Part shown: positions 1-10,380 of the stretch, piece after piece
Layout: each line of letters begins with the position of its first letter
Numbering within the stretch: position 1 is the stretch's first letter
Source of the DNA: Gammaproteobacteria bacterium
GTDB lineage: Bacteria; Pseudomonadota; Gammaproteobacteria; HTCC5015
Length of the DNA stretch: 64,000 nucleotides
Assembly (NCBI GenBank): GCA_013817245.1
Contig: JACDDA010000001.1
Location: 124,001 to 188,000 of the forward strand
Direction of reading: 5' to 3'
Translations under genes and position numbers: made by a program
The notes under the pieces: model-generated
Seen by the model: only the letters and a program-made list of their open reading frames with translations
The model's database searches: none
Told to the model about the DNA's origin: nothing

Positions 1-710
1 GATAATGCGGTAATTGCCAGCATTATGGTTATTGAAGGATATAAGCCATAAAACAATACATCTCGCATACTCGACATATACCAACTTAATGGATTTAACA
101 TGACGACATGCTGTACTTTTTCAGACAACATACGTGGCTCATACAAAATTGCACTAGCCCAAAATAATACTTGTAACCCGATCTCAACCAAATGTTTAAT
201 GTCTCGCAAAGAGACGTACATCACACTCAACAGTAAACTCAAACCAATAATCAACGCGAAATACAGCGTTACTATTACCGGATATAACCACAGTGTGTGG
301 AAAGGAATTTTCCCACCTAAGGGCACGTAACTCACGCAATAAATCATCATTGCTACGACCCAAAACACAACATTGACACCAAAATTAGATAATGGAACTA
401 AAATACGGGGAAAGTTTACTTTTTTTATGAGATCACCATTACTCGTCAACGACTCACTCGCTTGACTGATTGATTGCGCAAACAACGACCAATGCAAAAT
501 TCCGGTTAATACAAACAATGCAAAATTAGGTTGCCCACTTGGAAACACATACGTAAAAACAAAATAATAAACAAGTGTGAAAATTAATGGGTTACCAAAC
601 GACCATAAAAAACCCAACAACGCACCCATGTAACGTACTTTGACTTCTTTACGTACTAAATTAAAAAACAAATCTCGGTAACGCCAAATATTTTGTGGTG
701 TTTGATTCAT
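1..710 (-). CDS. ABC-2 type transporter permease, polysaccharide export type (C-terminus cut by window edge)
   Basis: An open frame runs from ATG at 710 to the left edge without a stop: 236 residues, C-terminus missing. It starts MNQTPQNIWRYRDLFFNLV and continues RKEVKVRYMGALLGFLWSF, the typical start of ABC-2 permeases of the Wzm/TagG/KpsM kind that export polysaccharide across the inner membrane. About five hydrophobic segments are visible (roughly residues 30-55, 60-80, 100-130, 135-165 and 170-190). The start lies 8 bp after the stop of the MFS gene, so both are probably co-transcribed. The partner ATPase would be expected just outside the window. The family call is good; the substrate is not known. 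Confidence 0.85.
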   Translation of the reverse strand, partial: MNQTPQNIWRYRDLFFNLVRKEVKVRYMGALLGFLWSFGNPLIFTLVYYFVFTYVFPSGQPNFALFVLTGILHWSLFAQSISQASESLTSNGDLIKKVNFPRILVPLSNFGVNVVFWVVAMMIYCVSYVPLGGKIPFHTLWLYPVIVTLYFALIIGLSLLLSVMYVSLRDIKHLVEIGLQVLFWASAILYEPRMLSEKVQHVVMLNPLSWYMSSMRDVLFYGLYPSITIMLAITAL

Positions 711-718
711 AACATTAC

Positions 719-1936
719 TCAATGAGAAACCGAGATAGGCGCGGAGATTAATGCTGCACGTTTCCACGTCATCCAAATCGCTAATACCGCCCAAACAGCA
801 ATCATGGCGATCATTAACCACAATACGCCACCCTTAAACTGTTGATAAATAGCGCCTGCGAGCACGCCGCCGGCAAAGCTGCCTAAAAACTGGCTAGTAG
901 AATACATGCCTAGCGCCGCACCTTTGATTTCCGGTGCAACATGCCGCGAAATGGTCGAAGGTAAAATCGCTTCTAAAGTGTTGAAGCCCGCAAAAAAAAC
1001 GAGCAACCCAAAACACACCGCCCATAAATGCTGTCCTGCTAACTCGGCAATCAGTGTACCAATTAACAATGCGCCGATAGCTAAACACATCAGTGTCGCA
1101 CTGCGTTTACGTCGTTCGAAATACATCAACGCAGGCACCATTATCAACAAAGCGAATAACATCACGCCTAAATACACTTTCCAATGCTCTGCCAAAGAGA
1201 GGCCCATACTGGTTAATTTCAGTGGAATCGAAAAAAAGCAGGCGGTAAGCACGAGATGTAAAACAAAAATCGAAAAATTTAAATACCACAAATAAGCATC
1301 CCGCCAGACGGTACTCAACGGGACTTGTATAGCTTGCGTAATCCGCACGGGCGAAGGCACCGCCCACACCACCAATACCAAGGCTACCAATGACAATGCA
1401 CCCGTCACCCAGAAAATCCCAGCACCGCCAATCCATCCATATAATAGTGGGCCCATGATCAACGCCACCACAAACGACAAACCAATGCTCGCGCCAATAA
1501 AAGCCATGACTTTAGAACGCTGTTCATCACGGGTCAGGTCCGCCGCCAAAGCTAAAACGACACCCGCCACCGCTCCACAACCTTGCAACGCCCGCCCTAC
1601 CAATAATTGGGTCATCGTATGGGCTTCAGCCGACACATAACTACCCACCGCAAAAAACAATAAACCTATTACAATCACAGGCTTACGTCCTACTCGATCT
1701 GACAACCAACCTGCTGGAATCTGCAAACAAGCCTGCGTCAGGCCATAAATACCCATCGCCAAGCCCATGCCAAGAGCGGTCGCACCGACCAAGTCTTGGG
1801 AATATAAAGCCAAAACTGGCAAGATCATGAACAAACCCAACATACGGGTGGCGTACACAAACGACAACATCAGGGCGCTGCGGCGCTCCAATGCATTCAA
1901 CTTAAAACTGGTGTTTTCCGGCTGTTCAGCAATCAC
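719..1936 (-). CDS. MFS transporter, YajR-like
   Basis: A 405-residue major facilitator protein with about 12 hydrophobic segments. The N-terminal half contains RRSALMLSFVYATRMLGLFM followed by the MFS motif A sequence GWLSDRVGRKPVIV near residues 77-90, close to E. coli YajR. It ends at 405 residues and so lacks the C-terminal ferredoxin-like domain of the ~454-residue YajR. The likely role is proton-driven efflux; no substrate can be deduced. It is divergent from uvrA and followed by the ABC permease after 8 bp. Other start codons near the N-terminus are possible, but the first transmembrane helix begins near residue 20, which fits this start. Confidence 0.85.
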   Translation of the reverse strand: MIAEQPENTSFKLNALERRSALMLSFVYATRMLGLFMILPVLALYSQDLVGATALGMGLAMGIYGLTQACLQIPAGWLSDRVGRKPVIVIGLLFFAVGSYVSAEAHTMTQLLVGRALQGCGAVAGVVLALAADLTRDEQRSKVMAFIGASIGLSFVVALIMGPLLYGWIGGAGIFWVTGALSLVALVLVVWAVPSPVRITQAIQVPLSTVWRDAYLWYLNFSIFVLHLVLTACFFSIPLKLTSMGLSLAEHWKVYLGVMLFALLIMVPALMYFERRKRSATLMCLAIGALLIGTLIAELAGQHLWAVCFGLLVFFAGFNTLEAILPSTISRHVAPEIKGAALGMYSTSQFLGSFAGGVLAGAIYQQFKGGVLWLMIAMIAVWAVLAIWMTWKRAALISAPISVSH

Positions 1937-2151
1937 TAGCTACATTTATCCTAGATAGCATCCCATCCACAAACAGATAGGCCACCAACTTTCTTATAAA
2001 TTCCCTGCAACCACATCGGGCATTAGGACCAAGCCGCGCAGTTTACCAAAAATGCTTCCTACAGGTGCCGCAAATTCTCAGGTTCTGCTGTTTCTTTCGT
2101 TCCCGTCAAATACAAAGCGGGATAGCCGACACATCAGATTACTGGCTCCTA

Positions 2152-2157
2152 TATAAT
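2152..2157 (+). promoter_or_regulatory. Candidate -10 box for uvrA
   Basis: A consensus TATAAT lies 27 bp before the uvrA ATG. No good -35 hexamer sits 16-18 bp upstream. I found no CTGT-N8-ACAG LexA box in the uvrA/MFS intergenic region, although uvrA is SOS-controlled in E. coli. Confidence 0.4.
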
Positions 2158-2183
2158 GTCGCGTTTATGTAGTCTGGAAGCTT

Positions 2184-5009
2184 ATGAATACCATCAAAAT
2201 TCGCGGCGCACGTACCCACAATCTCAAGAATATCGATCTTGACCTGCCACGCGACAAACTTATCGTTATCACCGGCTTATCAGGCTCTGGAAAATCCTCA
2301 TTGGCGTTCGACACCATTTTCGCCGAAGGTCAACGCCGTTACGTTGAATCATTATCATCGTATGCACGACAATTTTTATCGGTCATGGAAAAACCCGATG
2401 TCGATCATATTGAAGGCTTATCACCCGCCATTTCAATCGAACAAAAATCTACATCACATAATCCACGTTCGACCGTAGGTACTGTCACTGAAATTTATGA
2501 TTACCTACGACTCCTTTATGCGCGTGCGGGTACACCACGCTGCCCAGAACATGGCGTGTCATTAGACGCCCAAACCGTCAGTCAAATGGTGGATCATGTT
2601 TTAGCATTACCTGAAGACCGACGCCTGATGTTGTTAGCGCCGGTCATTCAAGATCGCAAAGGTGAATACGTACAATTACTAGAACAATTACACGCGCAGG
2701 GTTTTTTACGCGCGCGTATTGATGGTGATGTATTTGAATTAGACGATCCGCCAAAATTAGACTTACGGCGCAAACATACTATTGAAGTTGTCATTGATCG
2801 TTTTAAAGTCCGCGCGGATATTGCGCAACGCTTAGCAGAGTCTTTTGAAACGGCGCTCAATATGGCGGATGGCATCGCCATTATTGCACCCATGGATAAA
2901 AGCGATGGCGCAGAAATAATGTTTTCCGCAAAACTTGCGTGTCCACATTGTGGTTATAGCTTGTCTGAATTAGAGCCGCGTTTATTTTCTTTTAACAATC
3001 CATCCGGCGCATGTCCACGTTGCGATGGTTTAGGCGTTGAACAATTTTTTGATCCCGCCAAAGTAGCCAGCAATCCACAACTCAGCTTAGCCGGCGGCGC
3101 AGTGCGCGGCTGGGATCGGCGGAACGCATATTATTTTCAAATGCTCACCTCTTTAAGTAAACATTATAAATTCGATATTGAAACTCCTTTTGAAGATTTA
3201 CCGAAAAAAATTCAACACGTTATTTTATTGGGCAGCGGTGAAGATCCAATTGTATTTAATTACGTGGGGGATCGCGGTCAAAAAGTTAAAAAGACCCATC
3301 CTTTCGAAGGCATCATTCCCAACATGGAACGGCGCTATAAGGAAACCGAATCGCAAGCGGTACGAGAAGAACTCGCAAAATATTTAGCCGTACATTCTTG
3401 CTCTAGTTGCAATGGCACTCGTTTAAATGAAGCAGCACGAAATGTGTTTATTAGCGAAAAACCTTTGCCCAGTATTACTGCTATGGGAATTGGAGATACC
3501 AGTCGGTTTTTTCAAAAACTTACGTTGCCCGGGCATCGCGGCGAAATTGCCAAAAAAATTGTTGCCGAAATTAATTTGCGCTTATCATTTTTAGTCAACG
3601 TCGGTTTAGATTATTTAACGTTAGATCGCAGCGCAGAAACATTATCCGGTGGTGAAGCACAACGCATTCGTTTAGCGAGTCAAATTGGCGCTGGCTTAGT
3701 GGGTGTTATGTATGTATTAGATGAACCCTCCATTGGTTTGCACCAACGCGATAATGATCGTTTAATTACGACGCTTACTTATTTGCGCGACTTAGGTAAT
3801 ACCGTCATCGTGGTTGAACATGATGAAGACGCTATTTTACATGCAGACTACGTCGTCGATATTGGCCCTGGCGCAGGTGCACATGGTGGACAAATCATTG
3901 CACAAGGTACACCTCAACAAGTATTAGATAATCCCGCTTCTATTACCGGTCAATATCTGTCGGGCAAACGTCGTATTGCGGTGCCTACCAAACGCACGCC
4001 CTATGATGCAAAAAAGGTTTTAAAATTAATCGGCGCCAGCGGCAATAATTTAAAAAATGTGTCTGCTGAAATTCCTTGTGGCTTATTAACCTGCATTACC
4101 GGCGTTTCTGGTTCAGGAAAATCCACTTTAATTAACGATACTCTTTATCGACATTTTGCTAATTATTTAAATCGCTCTAGTTTGGATACCGCACCTTGCG
4201 AAAAAATTCAAGGTATGGAACATATTGATAAAGTAGTGGATATTGATCAAAGTCCTATTGGTCGTACACCGCGCTCTAATCCAGCAACCTACACAGGTTT
4301 GTTTACGCCCATTCGTGAATTATTTGCCGGCGCGCAAGAATCACGTGCGCGCGGTTATTTACCTGGTCGGTTTAGTTTTAATGTGCAAGGTGGCCGTTGT
4401 GAAGCCTGCCAAGGTGATGGCGTTATTAAAGTAGAAATGCATTTCTTGCCCGATATTTATGTGTCTTGCGATGTTTGCAAAGGCAAACGTTATAATCGTG
4501 AAACTTTAGATATTCGCTATAAAGGCAAAAACATTTTTGAAGTGTTGGAAATGACAGTAGAAACAGCTGCCGCTTTTTTTGAAAACATTCCAGTGATTCA
4601 TCGAAAGTTACAAACATTATTAGATGTCGGTTTGTCTTATATTACGCTAGGACAAAATGCGACAACATTGTCAGGCGGCGAAGCACAGCGCGTGAAGTTA
4701 TCACGCGAATTATCCAAACGAGATACAGGTAACACTTTATATATTCTCGACGAACCTACGACCGGATTGCATTTTCATGACATTGAACAATTATTAGCGG
4801 TGTTGCATCGCTTGCGCAATGATGGCAACACTATCGTCGTCATCGAACACAATCTCGACGTCATCAAAACAGCTGATTGGTTGATTGATCTCGGCCCAGA
4901 AGGTGGCGCAGGTGGCGGCGAAATTATTGCTTTTGGTCCACCTGAAACGATCGCAAAAAATCCCCGCTCTTATACGGGACATTATTTACGTGCAAAATTG
5001 CAGCAATAA
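2184..5009 (+). CDS. uvrA: UvrABC excinuclease subunit A
   Basis: 941 residues, essentially the length of E. coli UvrA (940). It is the DNA damage-sensing ATPase dimer that loads UvrB during nucleotide excision repair. The first Walker A is GLSGSGKSS at residues 31-39 and the second, GVSGSGKST, is near residue 640. Both ABC signatures are present ([13 protein letters not shown] and [12 protein letters not shown]). Zinc-binding CxxC pairs are seen in CPHCGYS...CPRCDG near 253-283 and CEACQGDG...CDVCKGK in the C-terminal half. The gene diverges from the MFS gene; ssb, often next to uvrA in gammaproteobacteria, is not adjacent here. The identification is secure. Confidence 0.99.
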   Translation: MNTIKIRGARTHNLKNIDLDLPRDKLIVITGLSGSGKSSLAFDTIFAEGQRRYVESLSSYARQFLSVMEKPDVDHIEGLSPAISIEQKSTSHNPRSTVGTVTEIYDYLRLLYARAGTPRCPEHGVSLDAQTVSQMVDHVLALPEDRRLMLLAPVIQDRKGEYVQLLEQLHAQGFLRARIDGDVFELDDPPKLDLRRKHTIEVVIDRFKVRADIAQRLAESFETALNMADGIAIIAPMDKSDGAEIMFSAKLACPHCGYSLSELEPRLFSFNNPSGACPRCDGLGVEQFFDPAKVASNPQLSLAGGAVRGWDRRNAYYFQMLTSLSKHYKFDIETPFEDLPKKIQHVILLGSGEDPIVFNYVGDRGQKVKKTHPFEGIIPNMERRYKETESQAVREELAKYLAVHSCSSCNGTRLNEAARNVFISEKPLPSITAMGIGDTSRFFQKLTLPGHRGEIAKKIVAEINLRLSFLVNVGLDYLTLDRSAETLSGGEAQRIRLASQIGAGLVGVMYVLDEPSIGLHQRDNDRLITTLTYLRDLGNTVIVVEHDEDAILHADYVVDIGPGAGAHGGQIIAQGTPQQVLDNPASITGQYLSGKRRIAVPTKRTPYDAKKVLKLIGASGNNLKNVSAEIPCGLLTCITGVSGSGKSTLINDTLYRHFANYLNRSSLDTAPCEKIQGMEHIDKVVDIDQSPIGRTPRSNPATYTGLFTPIRELFAGAQESRARGYLPGRFSFNVQGGRCEACQGDGVIKVEMHFLPDIYVSCDVCKGKRYNRETLDIRYKGKNIFEVLEMTVETAAAFFENIPVIHRKLQTLLDVGLSYITLGQNATTLSGGEAQRVKLSRELSKRDTGNTLYILDEPTTGLHFHDIEQLLAVLHRLRNDGNTIVVIEHNLDVIKTADWLIDLGPEGGAGGGEIIAFGPPETIAKNPRSYTGHYLRAKLQQ

Positions 5010-5047
5010 GCAATGACCTTTACTGACTCACTGATAATATATTGCTT

Positions 5048-5524
5048 ATGACGCCATTAGATCAACAAGCTAAATTAGCCTTTCGACATTTTGCACACTC
5101 AGTGCACATTGTTACTGCGGTTAAAAACAATGGCGCACGACATGCCATGACCGCAACATCAATTACTTCATTATCGATGACGCCGCCATCATTATTAATC
5201 TGTGTCAATCGTCAAGGCGGCTTACATCAAGCTATTGAAGAAAGCGGTCAATTTTGCGTTAACACACTCAACCCAACACAACAGTCACTGGCTGATGATT
5301 GCGCATGGGGCGCAGAAGGCGAAGCCCGTTTTCAACAAGGCGAATGGCTTATGCGTCACGATTTACCCTTTTTACAACATGCGCAAACTAATATTTTCTG
5401 CAAGGCCGAAAGCTCGCTATGTTATGCTAGCCATAGTATTTTTATCGGGCGTATTATCGAAATTGTTATCGCACCCCAACTTGATCCTTTGATGTATTTG
5501 GATGGGACTTATTTTGTTAGATAA
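5048..5524 (+). CDS. Flavin reductase-like domain protein
   Basis: About 158 residues, the usual size of single-domain HpaC-type flavin reductases. These reduce free FMN or FAD with NAD(P)H, often for a partner monooxygenase. The N-terminal FRHFAHSVHIVTA, the SITSLSMTPPSLLICVN strand and FCVNTL match the family fold. ATG at 5048 is preferred; an in-frame TTG six bases earlier is possible. It follows uvrA by 38 bp and precedes the E1 alpha gene by about 50 bp, so all may share a transcript. No monooxygenase lies beside it, so the physiological partner is unknown. Confidence 0.8.
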   Translation: MTPLDQQAKLAFRHFAHSVHIVTAVKNNGARHAMTATSITSLSMTPPSLLICVNRQGGLHQAIEESGQFCVNTLNPTQQSLADDCAWGAEGEARFQQGEWLMRHDLPFLQHAQTNIFCKAESSLCYASHSIFIGRIIEIVIAPQLDPLMYLDGTYFVR

Positions 5525-5571
5525 TTTCCAGCATCCTATTTTAAATTGTTATAGTGCAACTGCATAATCCT

Positions 5572-6684
5572 ATGAGCATAAGCAAACTTAATACGTTTTC
5601 TGAGTGCAAATCAGTTGCACACTTTAATATAAACTTCATTCAATATCTAAATGAAGACGGCCAACTCTGTGCCGAAGCACCGGCATTTTGTCATGACAAA
5701 ATCTTGATGCTATCTTTATATCGCGCTATCAAATTACTGCACTTATTTGATCTTAAAGTACTCAACCTGCATCGCGCGGGACAAATGGGTACTTACACTG
5801 GAACCCTCGGTCAAGAAGCTGTGGGTATAGGCGCCGCAAGCTGTTTAACGGACAACGATGTGTTTGTACCTTATTATCGCAGCGCACCTGATCTTTATTG
5901 GCGTGGCGTCAAACTACATGAAATTTTAATGTACTGGGGCGGTGATGAACGCGGTTCAGATTTTGCGGATCCCCGTTTAATAAATGATTTTCCTATTCCC
6001 ATAGTTATTGCGAGCCAACTATTGCACGCGGCCGGCGTTGCTAGCGCAATTAAATTGCGCCAACAAAAAAATCGCGCTGTCTTAACTTTAGTCGGTGATG
6101 GTGGTACCTCAGAAGGTGATTTTTACGAAGCGCTTAATGTCGCAGGCGCGTGGCAATTACCATTGGTTATTATCATTAACAATAATCGCTGGGCTTTATC
6201 TGAACCAAATACTCGACAAACTGCTTGCCAAACCTTAGCGCAAAAAGCGATTGCCGGTGGTATTGAAGGCGTACAAGTTGACGGTAACGATGTGATTGCT
6301 ATGCGCGCAGTTACTGAAGCGGCGCTCGCCAAAGCGCGTGCCGGTGGTGGTGCAACATTAATCGAAGCACTAACCTATCGTTTATGTGCGCATACCACTA
6401 TCGATGATGCGACACGTTATGTTGCTAGCGAAGAATTAGATCAAGCATGGCAGCGCGAACCTTTAAAGCGCTTAAAAACGTGGTTAATAACAAATGAAAT
6501 GTTAGATGCGGCTCAAGATGCTAACTTAGAAATTGAATGTCGTGCTGAAGTAGAACGCGAAGTTGAGATATTCTTAAACATGCCGATCCAAGCGCCCACT
6601 GCTATTTTTGATTTTCTATATGCGGAATTACCGGAACGCTTATTGAGTCAACGCGATGATGTCATCAAACATCGAGGCTCATAA
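5572..6684 (+). CDS. 2-oxoacid (pyruvate-type) dehydrogenase E1 component, alpha subunit
   Basis: About 370 residues. This is the thiamine diphosphate-dependent decarboxylase alpha chain of a heterotetrameric E1. The TPP/Mg motif GDGGTSEGDFYEALNVAG ends in the expected asparagines (IIINNN), and the MGTYTGTLGQEAVGIGAA region is typical. ATG at 5572 is chosen; an in-frame GTG at 5554 would add six residues and neither has a clear Shine-Dalgarno. It is followed after 3 bp by E1 beta and then E2, so this is one operon. The heterotetrameric E1 differs from the AceE homodimer of enterobacteria. Pyruvate or branched-chain 2-oxoacids are possible substrates; sequence alone does not decide. Confidence 0.9.
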   Translation: MSISKLNTFSECKSVAHFNINFIQYLNEDGQLCAEAPAFCHDKILMLSLYRAIKLLHLFDLKVLNLHRAGQMGTYTGTLGQEAVGIGAASCLTDNDVFVPYYRSAPDLYWRGVKLHEILMYWGGDERGSDFADPRLINDFPIPIVIASQLLHAAGVASAIKLRQQKNRAVLTLVGDGGTSEGDFYEALNVAGAWQLPLVIIINNNRWALSEPNTRQTACQTLAQKAIAGGIEGVQVDGNDVIAMRAVTEAALAKARAGGGATLIEALTYRLCAHTTIDDATRYVASEELDQAWQREPLKRLKTWLITNEMLDAAQDANLEIECRAEVEREVEIFLNMPIQAPTAIFDFLYAELPERLLSQRDDVIKHRGS

Positions 6685-6687
6685 ATC

Positions 6688-7668
6688 ATGCAACTCTTAA
6701 GCATCGCAGAAAGTATTAATTTGGCCTTAGATCATGAAATGGCGAATAATCCTGACGTAGTTTTATTAGGCCAAGACATCGCTAAAACCGGCGGCGTGTT
6801 TCGCGTAACACAAGGCTTATACGAAAAATATGGCGAACAACGCGTACTGGATACACCTTTAGCGGAGTCAATGATTGTCGGTTTATCCGTTGGCATGGCA
6901 TCACAAGGTTTACGACCCATCGCTGAAATTCAATTTATGGGTTTTATTTTCCCCGGCTTTAATCAAATTGCTACGGCCGTCGCACGCATGCGTAATCGCA
7001 CCCGCGGTCGCATTACGTTACCGATGGTGATTCGCATGCCTTATGGCGGCGGCATTCATGCACCCGAACATCATTCAGAAAGCACCGAAGCGTTACTCGC
7101 GCATTTGCCTGGTTTAAAAATAGTCATTCCTTCTTCTCCTTCACGCGCGTATGGTTTATTACTCGCAGCAATTCGCGATCCTGATCCAGTGATTTTTTTA
7201 GAACCTAAACGTATTTATCGTTCACAAAAACATGCTTTAGGAAAGAATAACGAAGCCTATCCCATTGGCAGCTGTTTTATTGATCGCGTCGGCAGTGATA
7301 TAACCTTAGTTAGCTGGGGTGCCATGCTGCGTGAGACCCATCAAGTTGCTGATGAGCTAGCCAAAATGAGTATCGATTGTGAAGTCATTGATGTTGCAAC
7401 AATTAGCCCATTAGATATGCGCAGTATTTTTGAATCAGTTGCTAAAACAGGCCGCTGCGTTATCGTGCAAGAAGCCGCACGCAATTGCAGTGTGGCGTCC
7501 GAAATTGCTGCCGAATTAGTGGAACACGGCTTGAGATTATTAAAAGCTCCAGTAACACGCATCACCGGCTACGATACGATTATGCCTTATCCAAAAATGG
7601 AACATTATTATATGCCTAGCGTCGAACGTATCCGCGAAGCTGTTTTACGTGTCATGGAGTATCAATGA
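6688..7668 (+). CDS. 2-oxoacid (pyruvate-type) dehydrogenase E1 component, beta subunit
   Basis: 326 residues, the standard length for E1 beta. It pairs with E1 alpha to form the TPP site and dock to E2. Conserved blocks include VVLLGQDIAKTGGVFRVTQG, RVLDTPLAESMIVGLSVGMA and MPYGGGIHAPEHHSES. The stop overlaps the E2 start (ATGA), indicating translational coupling. A paralogue of nearly equal length is encoded at 43930-44904, so the window carries two separate E1 enzymes. Confidence 0.93.
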   Translation: MQLLSIAESINLALDHEMANNPDVVLLGQDIAKTGGVFRVTQGLYEKYGEQRVLDTPLAESMIVGLSVGMASQGLRPIAEIQFMGFIFPGFNQIATAVARMRNRTRGRITLPMVIRMPYGGGIHAPEHHSESTEALLAHLPGLKIVIPSSPSRAYGLLLAAIRDPDPVIFLEPKRIYRSQKHALGKNNEAYPIGSCFIDRVGSDITLVSWGAMLRETHQVADELAKMSIDCEVIDVATISPLDMRSIFESVAKTGRCVIVQEAARNCSVASEIAAELVEHGLRLLKAPVTRITGYDTIMPYPKMEHYYMPSVERIREAVLRVMEYQ

Positions 7669-8825
7669 GTATTTTTCGCTTACCTGATTTAGGTGAAGGT
7701 TTACCAGAAGCTGAAATTATTCGCTGGTTAGTTGCCGAAGGTGACGAAATACATGCGGAACAAGCCTTAGCCGAAATGGAGACCGCGAAAGCCGCGGTTG
7801 AAGTTTATTCTCCGTTTACGGGCAAGGTCGTTACGCTGCATGGAAAAGCAGGCGACATGGTTTCTACAGGAGCGCCGCTCGTAACATTTCTTACCACGAC
7901 AGAAGATACAGGCAGCGTGATTGCAGCACCTGTCTTTAACAATACAAAAATTGATCCTGCACAGCAACGCGAAAATATATTGAGCATTGCGGGTATTCAA
8001 ATTTCTAGTGTGGCGTATGCAATTGCACGCAAACAAAAATTAGACGATGCAGCATTAACGCGGATTCCACACACTAATATTATTGAATTAAATGATATCA
8101 CCGCTTATTTAGCCGGCAATATTCCCAATCTCCAACATGTAACGCAATATCCTAAACACAGCGTTAATAATGCGCAGCTCGCGGACGAGGATGTCACTGA
8201 AGTTGTTTTACAAGCTGAACGCCGCGCGATGGTATTCGCAATTGCGCAAGCACGTGACAACGTTATGAATACGACGATGACGGAAAAAGCGGATATTAGC
8301 GATTGGCCAGCCGGCACCGACATCACCGTTAAATTAATTCGTTCCATCATCACCGCATGCCAAGCAGTACCGGAAATGAATAGTTGGTTTGAATCAGAAA
8401 CACCCGCCTTACTCCAACACAAACATGTGCATTTAGGTTTAGCGGTTGATAGTCAGCGTGGTTTGAGCACACCCGTGATTCGTAGCGCAGATACTTTGTC
8501 GGATCTCGAACTGCGTGAAACCATTAATCAATTACGACTAGCAGTTAAAAATCGTACTTTAAAAACTAATCAAATTCGTGGCGCAACCATCAGCTTATCG
8601 AATTTCGGGATGTTAGCGGGAATTCATGCAACACCGATTGTAATGCCGCCGCAAGTAGCGATTGTGGGTACCGGTCGCATTTTACAAGAACCGCGCTGGC
8701 AAAATGACAGCTGGCAACGAGGACGCTTTTTGCCTTTATCATTAAGTTTTGATCATCGCGGCATTACGGGTGGTGATGCTGCACGTTTTCTCGCCGCTTT
8801 AGTTACGGCTTTATCTAACGTTTAA
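7665..8825 (+). CDS. 2-oxoacid dehydrogenase E2 component (dihydrolipoyl acyltransferase)
   Basis: 386 residues with one N-terminal lipoyl domain (DLGEGLPEAEI; lipoyl lysine K42 in METAKAAVEV). A weak peripheral-subunit-binding segment follows around residues 105-145, then the acyltransferase core. The catalytic segment reads FDHRGITGGDAARF with His364, but the usual Asp of HxxxDG is Thr368. No E3 gene follows: the operon ends at a hairpin 27 bp downstream, so E3 is presumably supplied by lpdA at 47432. It overlaps E1 beta by 4 bp. The E2 family call is firm; the substrate is not. Confidence 0.93.
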   Translation: MSIFRLPDLGEGLPEAEIIRWLVAEGDEIHAEQALAEMETAKAAVEVYSPFTGKVVTLHGKAGDMVSTGAPLVTFLTTTEDTGSVIAAPVFNNTKIDPAQQRENILSIAGIQISSVAYAIARKQKLDDAALTRIPHTNIIELNDITAYLAGNIPNLQHVTQYPKHSVNNAQLADEDVTEVVLQAERRAMVFAIAQARDNVMNTTMTEKADISDWPAGTDITVKLIRSIITACQAVPEMNSWFESETPALLQHKHVHLGLAVDSQRGLSTPVIRSADTLSDLELRETINQLRLAVKNRTLKTNQIRGATISLSNFGMLAGIHATPIVMPPQVAIVGTGRILQEPRWQNDSWQRGRFLPLSLSFDHRGITGGDAARFLAALVTALSNV

Positions 8826-8852
8826 AATATTTTATGCCAGTAGCTCTAAAAC

Positions 8853-8878
8853 AAAAAAGCACCTTTCGGTGCTTTTTT
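8853..8878. terminator. Bidirectional intrinsic terminator
   Basis: Perfect 11-bp stem AAAAAAGCACC / GGTGCTTTTTT with a TTTC loop. It lies between the convergent E2 gene and rplQ, and its A and T runs let it work in both directions. It would end both the dehydrogenase operon and the alpha ribosomal operon. Confidence 0.9.
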
Positions 8879-8904
8879 ATATTGCGTTCATTGCTTTATA
8901 AAAA

Positions 8905-9282
8905 CTAAGCAGCTTTAACGCCATCTGGACGATCTACCAATTCGACATACGCCATCGGCGCATTGTCACCAGGACGTGGGCCGCATTTCAAAATACGTAA
9001 ATAACCGCCCGTACGAGTTTTGTAACGTGGGCCTAATTCAACAAACAATTTACTGACAATTTTATTATCACGCAAACGTGCAAACGCTAAACGACGGCGT
9101 GCAACATTGTCTTCTTTGGCCATAGTGATCAAAGGTTCTGCTACGCGACGTAGTTCTTTTGCTTTAGGCAAAGTCGTTTTAATTAGTTCATGTTCGAACA
9201 ATGACGCTGCCATATTGCGAAACATAGCTTTACGATGCGTACTGTTACGATTAAGTTTTCTACCTGATTTACCGTGTCTCAT
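8905..9282 (-). CDS. rplQ: 50S ribosomal protein L17
   Basis: 125 residues, starting [20 protein letters not shown], the L17 signature. It is the last gene of the alpha operon, 40 bp after rpoA, and ends before the bidirectional terminator. L17 binds 23S rRNA near the peptide exit tunnel. The order rpsM-rpsK-rpsD-rpoA-rplQ is the common bacterial one. Confidence 0.99.
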   Translation of the reverse strand: MRHGKSGRKLNRNSTHRKAMFRNMAASLFEHELIKTTLPKAKELRRVAEPLITMAKEDNVARRRLAFARLRDNKIVSKLFVELGPRYKTRTGGYLRILKCGPRPGDNAPMAYVELVDRPDGVKAA

Positions 9283-9322
9283 ATTTCACCTAACGTGCAC
9301 GAAGTCTTGCTTTATAAAAGGA

Positions 9323-10324
9323 TTAGGCAATTGCCCGATCGCGACCTGCTTCTAAACCAGCCGGCGGCCAATTTTCCAAACGCATACCTAAAGATAAGCC
9401 ATAACTTGCGAGCACATCTTTGATTTCGTTCAGAGATTTTTTGCCTAAATTAGGTGTTTTCAACAACTCAACTTCTGTGCGTTGAATCAAATCACCAATG
9501 TAATAAATGTTTTCTGCTTTCAAACAATTCGCAGAACGCACTGTCAATTCCAAATCATCAACCGGACGCAACAAAATCGGATCAACTTCTGGGATTTGAT
9601 GCGCAGGTTCAATTTGTGTGGTCGCTTCTAAATCAACAAATACAGAGAGCTGTTGTTGTAAAATAGTCGCTGCACGACGAATTGCTTCTTCTGGATCTAA
9701 GGTTCCATTGGTTTCAATATCAATAACCAATTTATCTAAGTCGGTACGTTGTTCAACGCGCGCGCTTTCAACTGAATAAGAAACACGACGTACTGGGCTA
9801 AAGCTTGCATCTAATTGCAAAGTACCAATAGCTTTGGTGTCTTCTTCCGATTTTTGTTGAGTAGCAGGTTGATAACCACGACCTTTTGAAATCTTCAAGG
9901 TCATGTTCAATTCGCCGTCTTGCGTCAAATTCGCAATCACGTGTTGTGGGTTTTTAATTTCCACATCATGATCGGTGCTGATATCAGCTGCCGTCACTAC
10001 GCCTTGACCTTTTTTACGTAAGCTCAAAACCGTTTCGTTACGCGTATGCATAACAATTGCCAAACCTTTCAGGTTTAACAAAATTTCTAAAACGTCTTCT
10101 TGTACGCCTTCAATCGTAGTGTATTCATGTAACACACCTTCGATTTCTACTTCTGTCACTGCCGCACCCGGCATAGATGACAATAGAATGCGACGTAACG
10201 CATTACCCAAAGTATGGCCAAAGCCACGCTCCAAAGGTTCGAGCACTACGCGTGCACGCGTTTCACTTACATTCGCTACCTCAACTAAACGAGGTTTTAA
10301 AAATTCGGTCACTTTGCCTGACAT
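9323..10324 (-). CDS. rpoA: DNA-directed RNA polymerase subunit alpha
   Basis: 333 residues against 329 in E. coli. The N-terminal domain that dimerises and nucleates core assembly includes [20 protein letters not shown] (residues ~33-52). The C-terminal domain contains [16 protein letters not shown] and [19 protein letters not shown], the UP-element and activator contact module. It lies between rpsD and rplQ in the alpha operon. Confidence 0.99.
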   Translation of the reverse strand: MSGKVTEFLKPRLVEVANVSETRARVVLEPLERGFGHTLGNALRRILLSSMPGAAVTEVEIEGVLHEYTTIEGVQEDVLEILLNLKGLAIVMHTRNETVLSLRKKGQGVVTAADISTDHDVEIKNPQHVIANLTQDGELNMTLKISKGRGYQPATQQKSEEDTKAIGTLQLDASFSPVRRVSYSVESARVEQRTDLDKLVIDIETNGTLDPEEAIRRAATILQQQLSVFVDLEATTQIEPAHQIPEVDPILLRPVDDLELTVRSANCLKAENIYYIGDLIQRTEVELLKTPNLGKKSLNEIKDVLASYGLSLGMRLENWPPAGLEAGRDRAIA

Positions 10325-10380
10325 TATTCGGCGTCTCCGTTAATACTGCGTTATTCGACTCGCTATCCCGGCGCTTAGTC

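Noticed and set aside
906-1295. A 129-codon plus-strand frame
   Set aside because: It is antisense to the MFS transporter gene, which has full family support.
1937-2183. LexA (SOS) box in front of uvrA
   Set aside because: No CTGT-N8-ACAG palindrome was found; CTGT near 2090 has no matching ACAG arm.
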